This document shows, one piece after another, positions 32,566 to 45,442 of a stretch of 64,000 bases of DNA (position 1 is its first letter; every line of letters starts with the position of its first letter). A program made the translations under genes and the position numbers. The stretch is from Amphibalanus amphitrite (Eukaryota > Arthropoda > Thecostraca > Balanomorpha > Balanidae). The stretch is taken from positions 620,001-684,000 of the forward strand of contig NW_024881694.1 in NCBI RefSeq assembly GCF_019059575.1, read 5' to 3'. The notes under the pieces were generated by a model that searched no databases, was not told where the DNA came from, and saw only the letters and a list, made by a program, of their open reading frames with translations.

Positions 32566-33806
32566 CCCGGCCGGGCCCGGGGGGTAATCCCAACCACCGC
32601 AGCCCGGGGGGGGGGGGTTTCGCCCCCCCCCCCCTGTCTAACTCCGTAAATAAAGGGGCTACGGAAACAAAAGCGATACCAAACGAAAGGTCCTTACGAG
32701 ACGATTCTAAAGCACCTAAAATTTTTGACCTTTGGTCAATTTTCAAGGTCAGAGTTCAAGGTCAAAGGCAAAAACCGGCACATGTGTAGTGATCTCAAAG
32801 TAAGCCTTCTAGAGGACGGCAGGCTGCATCAAACCGGCAAAATTGGGTGTCAAACGAAAGAAGAAAATCTGAGGATTCCGAAACTATGCTCAAAATCAAA
32901 GGTCAAGGTCAAGGTCACGCTCAAAATTGACCTCAAACTTGGCACTTTTTCGCACATCTTGCGTGCTAACTTCCAAGATGTTTTGAAATGTTTTGAGGCT
33001 TATCAGTTCCCTATTTGTGGTTCATCTTACGATACAAGGCTTCTCAAAGGTCAAGGTCACAGAAGAGTATCCCTGCTAGAGGCTATTTCACTAATTCAAG
33101 TTAGTTATAATAAGTAAGACAATTTTAGATATTATAGGATTAAATTGGACTTACTCCACAAGAGAATCGTTTTGCCATCCGGAAGCTCTAAATGAAGGCT
33201 GAGAGGAAAATAGATGCCAGATTCGTGATCAGCGGATACAAATCCATCCATCATAAACGACCTTTCATGTGTCAAGGTCAACCAGAGGTCATTCGAGGTC
33301 ACATGAGGTCAACATAAAATTTGACCTTTTACGAACAAAATATATATCATTCGACGCGGCTTGACAAGGCGAATGCGATGGTACCACTGCCGTAGCTCTA
33401 GGGCCATTTTTGTCGAAGTCATTTGCGAAAAAACTAAAACCACATTTCGGGGTCGTTGACCTGACCTCTGACCTCAGGTCACCAAAACTATTTTTCTATT
33501 TTTTCTCTAGGTCAAACGCTACACAACCGTGCTCGTAATTTGTCTTTATCTCTAAAACTCTATTTTTAGCAGCTATTTGAAGTTTGCGTCTGTGACGCCG
33601 AAGTTTGCCGTGCAGGGGTCTAGAAAAATGGACCTTGTGACGTCATCAAGGGGGCTAGGTCCAAATTTTTTACTTCAGAAGATGTCAAATTGATGGGAGA
33701 AAAGGTACTGAAAGTTTCGCTTTCCTATCCCTAAGCGTTCGGGAGCTATCGCAAATATTCGCCAGAGGGGGGGGGGCGAAAAGCGCCCCCCCCGGGCCCG
33801 CGAGGG
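32566..33806. mobile_element. G-run/AGGTCA element, copy D
   Basis: A 1241-bp element. Tips are CCCGGCCGGGCCCGGGG and the complement of CCCTCGCGGGCCCGGGG. Flanks are ATAAT and ATAT rather than TTAA. End hairpins are GGGGGG-TTTC-G-CCCCCC on the left and GGGGGGCG-AAAA-GCGCCCCC on the right. AGGTCA-type hexamers are dense (32729-32765, 32898-32925, 33048-33060, 33272-33325, 33450-33482). The core TATCATTCGACGCGGCTTGA is at about 33345. It begins about 75 bp from the candidate exon acceptor. Confidence 0.75.
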
Positions 33807-36600
33807 ATATGGTGGTCGCTCTGAAATATTCGCAAATATCCGTATTGAATCAAGAAGAAGCGATACAAAATCCTAACGACCTGCACGAACGGTAGTCAAT
33901 GACTTGATATAATCTGTCCTGATTTCATTATCAAGGCGGATCACTTTACTGAGTGAGCTCGGAGTCCAACAGGAAAGTCGTCCCATGACTGACAGTTGGC
34001 AACCAAACGCACGACATAATTGCCCGCCTATTTGCACTAGACGGATATTTCTCGAGCTCTAATACCATGCGCAATACATGCCAGCATGTAGCGGAAAGTC
34101 ACCTTGAGGTGACATTTTTCATATCAAACTTGAATCGCGTCGGTCGCAATCAGTACCAGAAATATGTCGCTTTGCAGCAGCAGCGTTGACAGCGATAGAG
34201 ACAGCGGTATGCCATTCATTGTGTCTCTTGACCATGTAGGTGTTTATATATGCATAGGAGGTCACGCAAAAAGGGGAAGTTTTCGAAACGCTGGCAATGA
34301 ATATTAGGCATATTCTCTGTATACGGACGATTGGAACGGACTCAAAGGCCTTAACTGACATGACAAATTAATTGAAATGCTGCCTCATGACAACTCAACA
34401 AAACCGTCTTATGTAAATGACACTGATAAACATCGAAAGGGCGATATCCTTTGTGGGTGCTAATCAAAATGAATAATAAAGAAACATTTACGCACCATCC
34501 TTACTTTCTGCGTCCACTAGATCCACTAATTTGCCCATTATCCGATCTCCTGTGTCGGTAAGAATGGTGTGGCGTTACTGATAATATGCTAGCTTGCGCT
34601 CGCACCAGCAATGTCATCATACCAAACAAGAACACTTGCCATTCGTTATCGCTCTCCGCACGCCTTCCCGGCTCGCCTACCGTCGACATGCCGATTCCGA
34701 TCAGTTTCTGTCACGTGCGCGTGCGGTACCCCCCCCCCCGTCTCCTCCCCCAGAGGGGGGACCTGTCAGCGTGCGTCTCCAGCGGGCGGCGCGAGCATCC
34801 GACAATAAATTAGGCAGTCATCTGACGGCGTCTGATAGACACGATGCCGGCTCGATTAGACGATCGAGTCCTGTTCTGCGCACCTGCCCGGCCCCAGACG
34901 GTGGGATAGAGCGGAGAACAAAGACGAGACAAAGCTCGGGGCAGCTGGAGACACAGGCGGAGTCTCAGTTCCATCGGGAACACCGGTCCTAGCTCACATC
35001 CTGTCATCGCTCGAATTTATTCATGGTCTTCCCTGCTTCTGCTTTTCCTGGTTCCAATACAACCACCACCGCCAATTACAAGCAGGGCAACAAACCATCG
35101 CCATTGGCACCCAGTTCATTGGCTTTCAGCAGTTTAATCCATTCTGTAATTTCTGTAGTCCATCCCAGCTCAGCCCAATCCAATTCAACCCAATCCAAGT
35201 CAGTCCAGCTCACTTCATTCCAGCACATTTATGCTGAGCCCAGTCCAGTTAAGCCCATTGCAGCCCAGCTCAGCAGAAGACTCCCAGTCCAGTCCACAAC
35301 AATCCCCCAATCCATACAGCGGACAGCGGACAGCGGCAGCGGTAGCAAGGACAGCGGGCAGAGCGCAGCTGGCAGTTGGCAGCGGACAGCGGACAGTGGG
35401 TAGCGGGACAGCGGGCAGCGGCAGCGGTAGCAAGGACAGATGACTCGCCAGCTGTACGGTTCTCCGGCCCGTGTCCTATCGTACGATCACTCCCAGTGAC
35501 CGGTGTGCTGGTAGGCATGTCGTTGTATGTACGTACATAGTACCGAGGACAGCGGATGTGTGACCGGACCGGGATGAGGTGTCCGGTTTATGTTCGGATA
35601 CTGGGATGGTGGGATGGTGTCGGTGTGGATACAGGATATGTGACCAAAGTGAATTGGTATACATGGGGAAAAGGCAACGTGCATGACATCAGATTCTGCT
35701 AGAATTCGGAATCGCAATTCATTCATACCCTGTAGTTTTCTCAGTTGCCATGGTCATCAAGTAAGGTAAAGTGGAAACAGCCCGGTGCATGGTCTTCGAA
35801 TTGCGATGGAAACCTATGGAAATGAAAAATTGTAAGGGCGGAACGGAACTAATCTACCGGTGCATTTAAAATTGCATGAAGCCTAGTCTTCACACGTCTT
35901 TTTCCTTTTAAATAAACATTGCCTTGCATTCCTTCGCCACCGTCAGTCGTCCGCATGATTAGTTTCGATCCCTTGCATAATGCACGCTAACCATAGTTGC
36001 ACCATGTTGACAGGCCGTAACATTCTTCGGCGAAAAATTCGCCTCTGAAATGGGTTCGGGCGGTGCGCGGAGCGCGTGAATAAGTCAGCTGGCGAGGAGC
36101 GGCGAGCGGCGGCCGGCGGCCGACTCCGGCCGCGCGCGAGCTTCTCACCGCTTTTATCTTGACACTTGACATATGACATTTCAGCGAACTCGGTGTCCGT
36201 CGCAGCCGGCAGTGCAGCCGACAGCAGCATTTATTAATGGCTGCCGGGGCGTGTTGAAATGTCGCGTCCTGTGTCGTCGCCCGATAGGAGGTCTCTGATG
36301 CAGTGTGCAGCCGCCGCCGGGCTGCTCGGCACCCCTCCCCTCCCCTGGAAACGGCCCCTCCCCGCCCCACTGCGCCCCCGTGGAGCGATCAATACGAGCC
36401 GAGTGACCAGTGGGGACTGAAGACGCGCCTCCAGCAGTCAGCAACCATCAGGTAGGGGCAGGACATTGGTCAGAAATACGATTTCACTTCACTTTTATGA
36501 AGCAAGTTTGAAGGTGATTTTTTAGCGAGATTTCACTATATGCGTGGCGTTTTCGACCTTCCGCTGTCCAAGGCGTTTAAGTGAAAATATTTCACTAAGA
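33807..36600. other. Non-coding, with simple repeats and a GC island
   Basis: About 35150-35300 is a degenerate array of CCAGT/CCAAT words. 35325-35440 is an array of GGACAGC-type units in which AGCGGCAGCGGTAGCAAGG occurs twice. About 36040-36450 is a CpG-rich island ending in CAACCATCAGGTAGGG, a possible plus-strand splice donor. No protein family is recognised. Confidence 0.4.
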
Positions 36601-36644
36601 AACAATGCACCTAAATGGATGAGCATTTCAATGGGATGAATTCC

Positions 36645-36678
36645 AAAGGTCGGGGGTTCGAGTCCCCGTATAGTCCAA
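36645..36678 (+). repeat. tRNA-like 3' fragment
   Basis: A perfect T-arm CGGGG-GTTCGAG-TCCCCG-like sequence (36651-36668) contains B-box GGTTCGAGTCC and is followed by TATAGTCCA. No matching 5' acceptor or D-arm can be placed with confidence. It is probably a tRNA pseudogene or a SINE remnant. Confidence 0.4.
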
Positions 36679-36967
36679 ATCTTTAACGAGCTTGCAAAAG
36701 ATGACTGATGTCATCACTGTCAACCGTGGAAGCCGTATGGCTACCCATCTACGCTGGAGTATGAAAAACATCATCTCATAATTTGGTGAATGTAGTTCAG
36801 TTTGGTTTCTCCTTGTTTATCTACATATGTATAAACTCCAGTAAGTGGCTGTAATTTTCAAAATTGAAGGAGCGATTATGGCTTTTGACCTAGCCTCTTG
36901 CCTAACTTCAAACCAAATAAGGCTTCGTATATCGTTGAGAGCTGTTGCGAGGAGCATGATAAATGTA

Positions 36968-37101
36968 GGAAGTATCATTAGAATATATGACCTTCTCCTC
37001 GGAAAATGACCAAATGAATGAAAATGATTATTTATAAATAATCATTTTCATTCATTTGGTCATTTTCCGAGGAGAAGGTCATATATTCTAATGATACTTC
37101 C
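36968..37101. repeat. Perfect 134-bp spacerless palindrome
   Basis: Arms of 67 bp match without error around a centre at 37034/37035 (TTTATAAA). CCAAATAAGGCTT occurs just before the palindrome (about 36912) and overlaps its right edge (37100-37112). The arms are unlike any other element in the window. Confidence 0.97.
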
Positions 37102-38323
37102 AAATAAGGCTTTGTTCAGACATCAGCTTACAAGCTGCATGCAACCGTGCTTAAATGCTACCTTTATCCATAACGTAACCAAAGGCATGACACCGAATAC
37201 CATTCATGAAATTACTCCTTGCATGTCTGATGCCTTATCTGGTCTCACTGCTTTAACTCCAAAAGTCAAATCCAAATAATGCTACCGCGCCATCTTTCCG
37301 CTATCAGCTGCAAGTACCAATATATCATTTACCAAGTCTGGTTTACTGGGACATTCCTACCCCGACCAAGGTAAATTTGGAGCCACTTTGGAGCCACTTT
37401 GCATGCCGGCTGCCGACTCTAATCGTCCGTGCCGCCGTGACACCCGGCTCCGCTGTCCTGGCGTGTCGCCGGCGCCCCGCTCCGTGAGGCGCGCCCGCGG
37501 GCTTATGGCCAGGGCGCTTTGATCTGTTCAGGGGCGGATTTATTACCTCGCGCCGGAGCGGAGCGGTGCGGAGGACAGCCGGCACGCCATCCGCCTCGCC
37601 AGCCGAGCTACTTGGGTCGCCGGTGCTTTATTGGAGCTTCGGTGGCCGGCCACTTTGGTCCGCGGTTTGCAGAGCGGGCGGGATGACGCCCGGCATGCGA
37701 ATGAAGCTGATTAGGAGCTGGGTTAATTGCCGGCTATGCAGCGCCGGCTGGCTCACAGTGCCGACAACGGCGGCCAAATAGCGGCGCGATTTATGCTGCC
37801 GAGAAGCGGCGACGACAGTTAGGAGTGCGGCAATAATGTTGCAGCGCTGAGTGAGACATTCGGCCCAGATGATGTCCCTCGGAGGTGACTGAAGCTAGGC
37901 GAGGTGATGTTTTAGGGGACATCGAGCTATCGGAACGACTCGATGTCCGAGAACTTTTACAGCTTTACAACATGGACGATCTACTCGTGTATCAACCTTT
38001 ATCAGTGGTCACACAAAACCTAAACACTAAACAGTGCCTCGCCACCCATGGCGTCCCTTCCGAACGCTCCTCACCAACCCCTTGTTGCTCGCTCCCCTCC
38101 CCTGAGGATCCCCCGTCGGCCATGTCGGTCGGCTCGATCGACCGGCGCTGCCTGCACCGCGGCGACCGTTGCCTGACCAATTACCGGGCTCATTAGCGAG
38201 CGTGTATTATTGAGCGGGTGGCGAGCGCTGTTTGCCGTCCCGTCGTTAGTGGCGATCGACCTGGTGGCCGGCCGCCATTAGACCTGCCCGGCGCGCGTCG
38301 CGCCCGACGGAGCCGACCAACTG

Positions 38324-38359
<36 letters not shown>

Positions 38360-41300
38360 TGGGGTACTGGCCAAAGGAGGAGGGGTTGGAATAGAGAAAA
38401 GTGGGCTTCTTCGGAATGTTTGAGTGAGAGGAGTAGAGATTCAGTCACCACTCGGGATGAGAGGAGTGGAGATAAGGGGGAGTGGGGAACAAGAGATGGC
38501 TGCAGGGGACTAAGGAAAAGGCAAGGGTTTCTGTCATCGAAGTCCTAGTCAAGTTCTCAATGTTCCCTACAACAATGGAATGGATTCAGTGCTTTGCTTA
38601 TTTTCTCCACTTCGATGGCTCTAAATTTCATTCGACGCTGCTTCTCCATAAGTTTAATTTCTTCATTTGGTGTTGATATACTTGTGTTCAAGGAGAGGGG
38701 TTTTCCCTAATGAGCTAAGTACAATAAGACGCTGTCGATTCTCTACAAAGAACGCCGCATTGTCTGTTGCTCAGAGTCTTTCCAGCTGGCTTTAGTCGAA
38801 ACCGACTGGAGATGGAGTGTGGCCATAGCTCTCAGCTCATCGGACCGACTGGGCCATAGGGCCGCATACCTGCGCCACAATGAGCATACCTGCGCCACAA
38901 TGCGTCACACAAGCCGCCCCGCTTCGCCACTAATGCCACCCGATATGGGGGCAAGTGACTCATTTAGCATAGCTTGTTATGGGGCGATTTAGCCAGGCAG
39001 GACGGCCTCAGAGCTGCCAGATGCCGACAGAGCTGCCAGACGGACCGGCTAAGGAGGCGATAAGTGGCGCAAGGAACGGCGCAGTGAGGCAATCAGTGGC
39101 GCAGTGTCGGTGGGCTCAGGATGAGCTGTTTGTGGAGCGAATGGGAAAACAAGGCGGGGGTCCGCAGTGCGATCAGCGTCAGAGATGAAGCGATGCCTTG
39201 CCTAGCCATGAGCTGGGTTCAAGCGATGACAGGGTGCCTCGTACAGCTTGGCTTCTCCTTCGTATGACCATCATTTGGAGTTCAAAACATTAACATACAA
39301 TCCTCGCGTTGATAGTGTTAACGTAAAATATATGGCATGATAATTACGTTACATGGATGAACGCAGTTAAGTTGATATCTTTATCAGTTTAGTGTATATG
39401 GCAGAACAATCACTCGAAAAATGCAAGTTTTGAAGCCTCAATAGCTATGATAACCATAAAGCCGCCTATTCCGAAGCTTCGCCTCATACCGTGCCTTAGA
39501 AGAGGTGTAGCTATTCAGCAGGAGCCATGTGTGGTGTGGCACACACGCTTTGTTGCAGTACAATCTAAGTTGCAGTAAAATGAGGCGAAATAGGCTGCGA
39601 GGTAGGCTGTGCCGCGCGGCACCGATGTCTTGCGGTGCAGCCTACCAACACACATGCAAATCGAAATTTGATGATACATCGCAATACAGCTTTTTTGTTC
39701 GAATGTGCTGAAAAGGTTCACCGTTTTGCAAGCCCTAGATTATTGAGTTTTAAGCGTAGCTGAAAAATGACATAACATCAAGAGTTTTCAGATTGGTCTC
39801 CCTTATTTCAAATGCCTATTCAGTGTTAGCCGTGCCTTAAAGCTAAAATCCAGTCTGTTTAGACCAAACTCCTCCTCAAGCCCTATCAGGGTCAGTTGTG
39901 TCTCGAGACCACATAAAAGTTGACCGACCGCCCTCCTAACTAGCGCCCCTCTGGGTGGTATATGGAGACAAATAGTCTCCGCTAAACTGAGACAAATCGC
40001 GGCCGTTTGCGCAGAGAATGGCTCTGTTCGGCCGGACCTGCCTCACACAGAGGTGGTCCACAGAGCGGAGAGACTCCAAACCCATCGGAGCACGCCACAA
40101 TGGTGGCAGTGAATCGGGCTATATTTCGGGACTAATTTGGGCACAAAGTATAAGTCTTGTGTCGACGATTGTTTGTTGGTAAATGACCAGAGACGGAGAG
40201 AAGGGCAATAGGAAAGAACAGCTAGTGCATATGTGAGACTTACTTGCGGTTGTGTAATCATTCAGGCATTTTATCATCTGATTTTCTTAAGTGCCTCAAC
40301 ATAAATGATAATGATCAACATGTATTTGATCTTGGAGTGAGCGCACCCGTAAGGTCGAAGTCATTATAGTTAGCGACTTTCTGAATGTCTGTCGTTCTGT
40401 AGCGAGCAAATGCATCAAGATGTGTGTCAAACCATTAATTTCCATCCAAGCTGCAAACGAGAATGATTTCATCTTGAAATCAGACGGCTCACTAGGTAAG
40501 ACATCGGGTATGCAGCTCCACGTCGGCATATCGGATAAGCTCACTGAAAGCGGGGTCACTCCTTCCAATCATCTCACAGTCAAATGCCAGAGTCACCGTC
40601 GACCGGAGATGGTCACTAACGGCTCTGTCGTCATAATGTATTGGTTCCGGCGCACGGATCAACCATTTTTACCGCAATAAGCCATTTTTACCGCAATAAG
40701 CCGCGCTGGAATGATGGAACGATCTGCGGCTCCACGTAGCGAGATTTTTACCAGTCATTTTTCACACGGAAAAGATGATATGTGAAGGTGATTTGACAGT
40801 GTCGATAATCTGACGTTTGGCAGATAAAAGGCAGCACGTGGGTAGCGGAAACATATCTGCCTGCGGAAAAAGTCACGGGGTAGGTAACGACATTTGTCTC
40901 CTTGATGCATTGCTGAAGTGGACATTTGACAAACCTGATCAACAGATGGTATGACAGCTATAAGATGGATTGGAAATGATTTAAAGTGGTAACCTTTTTC
41001 ACATGATAAGATTTATTGAATGGAAGACGAGGGAGACGCACCGAAAATCTTCGCCACATACCTATTTATTAAAATGTCTATTGCTAAGAGTTTTACATAG
41101 TATTGAGAACAAAGTTGCGAAGCACGACGTGGCTTGGGATTTCTTTACCGAGACGCTGCTCTAGCGGTGAGAAATAATATTACATCTGAGAGACTACTAG
41201 TTGACATTTTGATCACAGATATATCAAGCTGAAAGGAATACTCGTTGAATATTGCTACCAGCCTTTACATAATCAACTTGAATAAAAAGCTATAATAGGA

Positions 41301-42435
41301 ATTACGATGATAACCTGGAGGAGGTCCTCATATATTTTTCATCTACAATACTTGCCTCCTCAGAAGATTAAGATACTTTTTAGTACTCCTGACACTCAGG
41401 TACCCATATGAAAAAAGCGAAGCATAAATGACGAAATCAGCATATCTACAATGTTTTCCATTTTAGTGGCGGCGAACTGAGCGAGCCCGGAGCGCTGAGC
41501 CAACCGAACAAGAGGCGAATACAATGCTGTTCGACAGCTGTGTCGCGGAGCAGCACCAAGGGAAGGATGGCGCACAATGGCACACAAGTGCGCACCGCAC
41601 GCCTGTTTGGCTGCGGCAAACCTCACTCGACATAATTAGGAGCGGCCAAACAGCGCCCGAATATCTGCTCCGCGTCGTGTCACCGCCTTTTTTTCCCCAT
41701 TCGTCACATGATACTCGCTGCCGCCGATCGCAAAAAAAAAACGTCGACAGTGACGCTGACAAAGACATGGCCCCCGGGGTGTCGTCAGCGCGCGTGCTCC
41801 TCCGTCCGCCCCAGGGCGCGTCAATAGCGGGGCTCCATTACCGACGGCGAGCGGCGCCGTGCACAGGTCATTGGGTCCCCAATCGCCGCGGGCCATCGCC
41901 GCCAATGACCTTCGATCGGACCTGATCACCCTCTGACCTCCCCGGACACTCACCGTGCTGGGCGGTCGGCTCGGTCACCCGGGTCACTCGGCGGGGTTGG
42001 CCGGTCGGCGCGGTCACCTCGGTCGCCTGCGGGGTCGACGGGTCAGCAGCGCGCAGTGCGGGGCGCCCCGGGAGCGACTGTGGCCGCCGGCCGAGCGCCA
42101 GCGCCGCCGCCGCCGCCGCCAGCCGCTGCCCGGCAGCGCACCTGCTTTCTAACCAATTACCTGGCGGCGGGCGGCGGCGGCGGGCACGGCGCCCGGGCCG
42201 GGCGCCGCCGCCCGCGGCCGCCCCGGACCGCCGCCGTGCCGGTCAGCCGGGGGGGGGGGGGGGGGGGACCGGAGGAGCTGACGCGTGAAGTGGTCTGCAC
42301 AGGAAGTGGGGGTTCATCCTGATGGAGGAGATTGCGGCCGTCCCGTGTCGCAGGAGGCGGACCAGCCGGCTGGCCGCTCGGAGCTGGTGGGTGGGCGCTG
42401 TGGGCCATATAGGGCAGCTGGGGGCAATGCTGTGG
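37102..42435. other. Non-coding, GC islands at 37.4-38.4 and 41.8-42.3 kb
   Basis: The islands contain AT cores in GC-rich DNA: 37700-37850 (GATTAGG, TTAATTG, AATAATG) and 38175-38280 (CCAATTACC, CATTAGCG, TATTATTGAG, GCCATTAG). Short duplications occur at 38864-38902 (19-bp unit twice) and 40660-40698 (CCATTTTTACCGCAATAAG twice). 41945-42055 is a degenerate GGTCACC-type repeat, followed by GCC repeats and a G run at 42250. I find no supported exon. Confidence 0.4.
39601..39646. repeat. Imperfect hairpin sharing a motif with 48.0 kb
   Basis: GGTAGGCTGTGCCGC (39601-39615) faces GCGGTGCAGCCTACC (39632-39646). The same GAGGTAGGCTGTGCCGC words recur in the tandem repeat at 48025-48100. Confidence 0.6.
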
Positions 42436-42479
42436 AATTTCGGAATTGAACATCATGCATGATGTTCAATTCCGAAATT
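42436..42479. repeat. Perfect 44-bp spacerless palindrome
   Basis: 22-bp arms AATTTCGGAATTGAACATCA... meet at ATGCAT (centre 42457/42458) with no mismatch. Confidence 0.95.
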
Positions 42480-42815
42480 ACATGTAATTGCAATATTTTG
42501 GGGGCTAAATGCATTGCTGGTGGGGTTGTATTTATATCGGTTAGTCAGCAATGATGCTGCAGTCTGCAACACCGTCACGAAAAAGTGATCAATTGGCAAT
42601 AGAAGCTCATACATTAAACATAGGTGAAAGATATGAACGAATGAAAGATCTTTCGGTAGGAACTCCCGTTTCATCTAGGCCATGTTTAATCGATTTTTTA
42701 ACGAAACGTATAAGGAAACGATCAGCGCGGAAAGAAATATTGCAAAACAGCAAATTGCTTCTCCTCTCCTTCGATCCAGGTCTCTAGCTCACACCAAAAA
42801 CTTAAAATTGCTTAA

Positions 42816-44181
42816 CCCGGCAGTTGCTGGGGAATTTCTAATTTCGCCACCCGCCCGTTTGCTGGGTGGGGGGGGGGGGCGTTTGACGCCCCCAGCCGAT
42901 AACTCGAGCCAACCAATAGGCGCAGCGAAACGCACGAGGCGACAAACGAAAGAAAGCGACGAGACGCTTCAGATGAGTACTCTTAAGTTGAATTTTGAGG
43001 TCACAGGTCGGGTCAAGGTCAGGTCAAACACCTGAAATCGGGCTTTCAATGGACTTCAGGACTTCGCAATGGGCGTCTCTCGTCATAGACTCTGTAAAAA
43101 CGGTGCACAATCCTTCATTTCCTGCCCTGCTCTTCATCCTTCAGCCCTGGAAAACTGTTACAGGAAACCTATTTTCATTGACCTCGAGGTCCCCGATGAC
43201 GTCACAGGTCAGATCAAAGTAAAAATTATCAGCATTTTTGCTGGTTCATAATTAAGGCTCTGAAAGGCCGGCTGACAATTCCGATCAGACTCATTTTTGG
43301 TTTACGCACTCTTTGATATATGCCTTAGATACCCTAAGGGTACCGAACTTTTACCTCAAAATTTTCAGGTCAAGGACAGGACATCCTAGGTCACGAAAAG
43401 TGTATATCATGTATCGGGTCACGTGACGAATATTTTATGGTCCATGTTACTCGTAGATTTAGAAAACAATGTCGTCTGTGTCATATGAGGTCATTTTCAG
43501 CTGAATTTACCGGGGGTCAGGTCACTTTCAGGTCAGAAATGGTCAAATTTTGATAATATTTTTTTTTTCAATAAAAAAGGAGCCTTTTAGATGCAGTTTG
43601 AACTCAGGAACACGATGGTGCCATTTATATTGCTGTACGATGTCAAAAACATACTGGAGAATGGTTTTGAAAAATATAAAATTGCAAAATTTTGACAATA
43701 ATGCAAATGCCAAATAACTTGCCTATTATTGAAGATATAGGGCTAAAACTTGCTATTAAGTTTATGAGTGTGTGTTCATACATTTCAGTTTTTGCGAAAA
43801 ATTAAAACTTTTCAAAAAAAAAATCAAAATACATATTTTTCAAAATTTTCAAAAGTTCGAAAATTTGAGATCGCAGTTTGATAGCTATGTGTATTTGCAG
43901 TCCAATAATGCAAGGAAATTGGATGTAGCTTTAAAACTTAGCTCTTGAAAGCGTTTGTCGTAGTTCAATATTTTGCATCAAAATCGGCCGACATGACGTC
44001 ACTCTGACGTCACTTCTGGTCAAACTATGGTCGATAAAAAGTTGAAAATTTAACACAAGGTGTCAAATTAATGCCGCTGAGGGTATCGCAAGTTTTGTGT
44101 TGATCCGTCAAACGGTTCAGAAGATATTGCCGAAAAACGGGAGGGTACTCTGTAGAGCCCCCCCCCCCCGTCATGCGCGTG
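42816..44181. mobile_element. G-run/AGGTCA element, copy B
   Basis: The left end is TTAA (42812-42815) then CCCGGCAGTTGCTGGGG, as in copy A. A G-run hairpin GGGGGCGTTTGACGCCCCC follows. About 300 bp match copy A closely. AGGTCA hexamers are at 42999-43026, 43185-43215, 43370-43395 and 43500-43550. The right end is less clear: a C run then GTCATGCGCGTGTTGG near 44160-44185 resembles the tip of copy C. A second candidate end (GGCCGGGATAT) lies near 45460, so the element could be longer and interrupted. Confidence 0.65.
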
Positions 44182-44599
44182 TTGGATCTCACAGCTTGTA
44201 TATCTCGAATTTCTTTTGGAGGGTCACCCTAGGATGGTTCGGCCACGTGATCTTACCATCGTGTGTCAATGGGGAAAATATGGAAACTTATTTTGCCGCC
44301 GGAAGTGATCTAAACCCTAATTCAATATACCCTGATCTAAACCTACCTCATTACCTCAAGCACGTGGAATCGTGATTTCACGCTCTCCCTTCCATTCCAT
44401 TCCTTGAATGTTTATTTGCAAGGCATAATGTTTTACTTCTGCATTGTTGACCTTTTGTAACGTCATTTAGGACGTCACTTAGGCCATCGGAGTTTTTCGT
44501 CAATAGTACCCAACCAGTTGAGCTATTGAGTAAGGAAAGCTACCAGTGGTGGACCCAGGAAAACTTGCCGAATCGACTAATATGTGAGATGACCTGCTT

Positions 44600-44890
44600 C
44601 TCCTTCTCCTTCGACTAGCCTAGTGACCTCGGGGCATGACCTGACCTTTACCTAAGGTCAGCATCCTAAGTTGACCTCATCCAACCAAAAAAACTTATCC
44701 TTCGACGCGCTTGAGCATGACGAACACGATGGTGCCGAAATCGCGTCTCATATACCATTTTTGGCGAAGCTAAGTATTTACCAAAAATCGAACTCGTACC
44801 TTGAAGCACTTCACCTGACCTCAGAAATCACCAGTTGATCTGAAACCCTAAAATCGGGGACGAATCGCCGTGTCTCGTAACGGTGCATAT
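44600..44890 (+). repeat. Partial AGGTCA-type segment (copy E)
   Basis: Contains GACCTGACCTTTACCTAAGG, then ATCCTTCGACGCGCTTGA with ACGAACACGATGGTGCC. This is the same core seen in copies A to D. Its own ends are not visible; it may be part of copy B. Confidence 0.55.
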
Positions 44891-44965
44891 GTTACGCATA
44901 CACTCGTATTTTTTCGCTGGGCTCTAGCTCAGCTAAGGGCGAAACAGCTTGGGGGTCGCACCCAT

Positions 44966-45442
44966 CAGGGGCGGATCCAGAAAATCTCCAAGGGAGGGGC
45001 CATTAGAAACCAGGAGGCCCCCCCCATAATCCCACCTGTTGGAGGCCCCATCTTCCCACTTGTTGGCCCCCCCCCCAAAAAAAACTGCGTCTATTGAGCT
45101 TATCTAGCTGTTCAGGCAACATCTCAACATCTGTGCAGGCTTGGAGGCCCTCTGTGCAGGTTAGGAGGCCCTGTAAAAGTGGTCATCTCTGTGAGTATAA
45201 GAGACCTCCAAGTTATGAAAAGCTTTACCAATCTTCTAACAAAGAAGTCTTCTCAGCTAGTCTTCTAAGAAATAACTAAGTGGGTAGGTTAAAAAAACTC
45301 ATCGGATTTCGGCCACTTTATTTTCAGGAGGCCCCCTTTTCAGCTTTTTAACTTTTTAACTTTTTATTTTATTTTTGAAAAAAAAAATCGGCCAAGGGGG
45401 GGGCCATGGCCCCCATGGCCCCCCCCCTTGTATCCGCGCCTG
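44966..45442. mobile_element. hAT-type MITE with GGAGGCCC repeats
   Basis: Tips CAGGGGCGGATCCAG and GTATCCGCGCCTG are flanked by perfect 8-bp repeats GCACCCAT (44958-44965 and 45443-45450). The 477-bp interior has repeated GGAGGCCC words and a terminal GGGGGGGCCATGGCCCCC palindrome. No transposase. Confidence 0.85.

Noticed and set aside
40246-40300. Minus-strand donor GTAAGT with a short upstream open frame
   Set aside because: The frame ends in the wrong phase for the candidate exon at 32433 and has no convincing acceptor.
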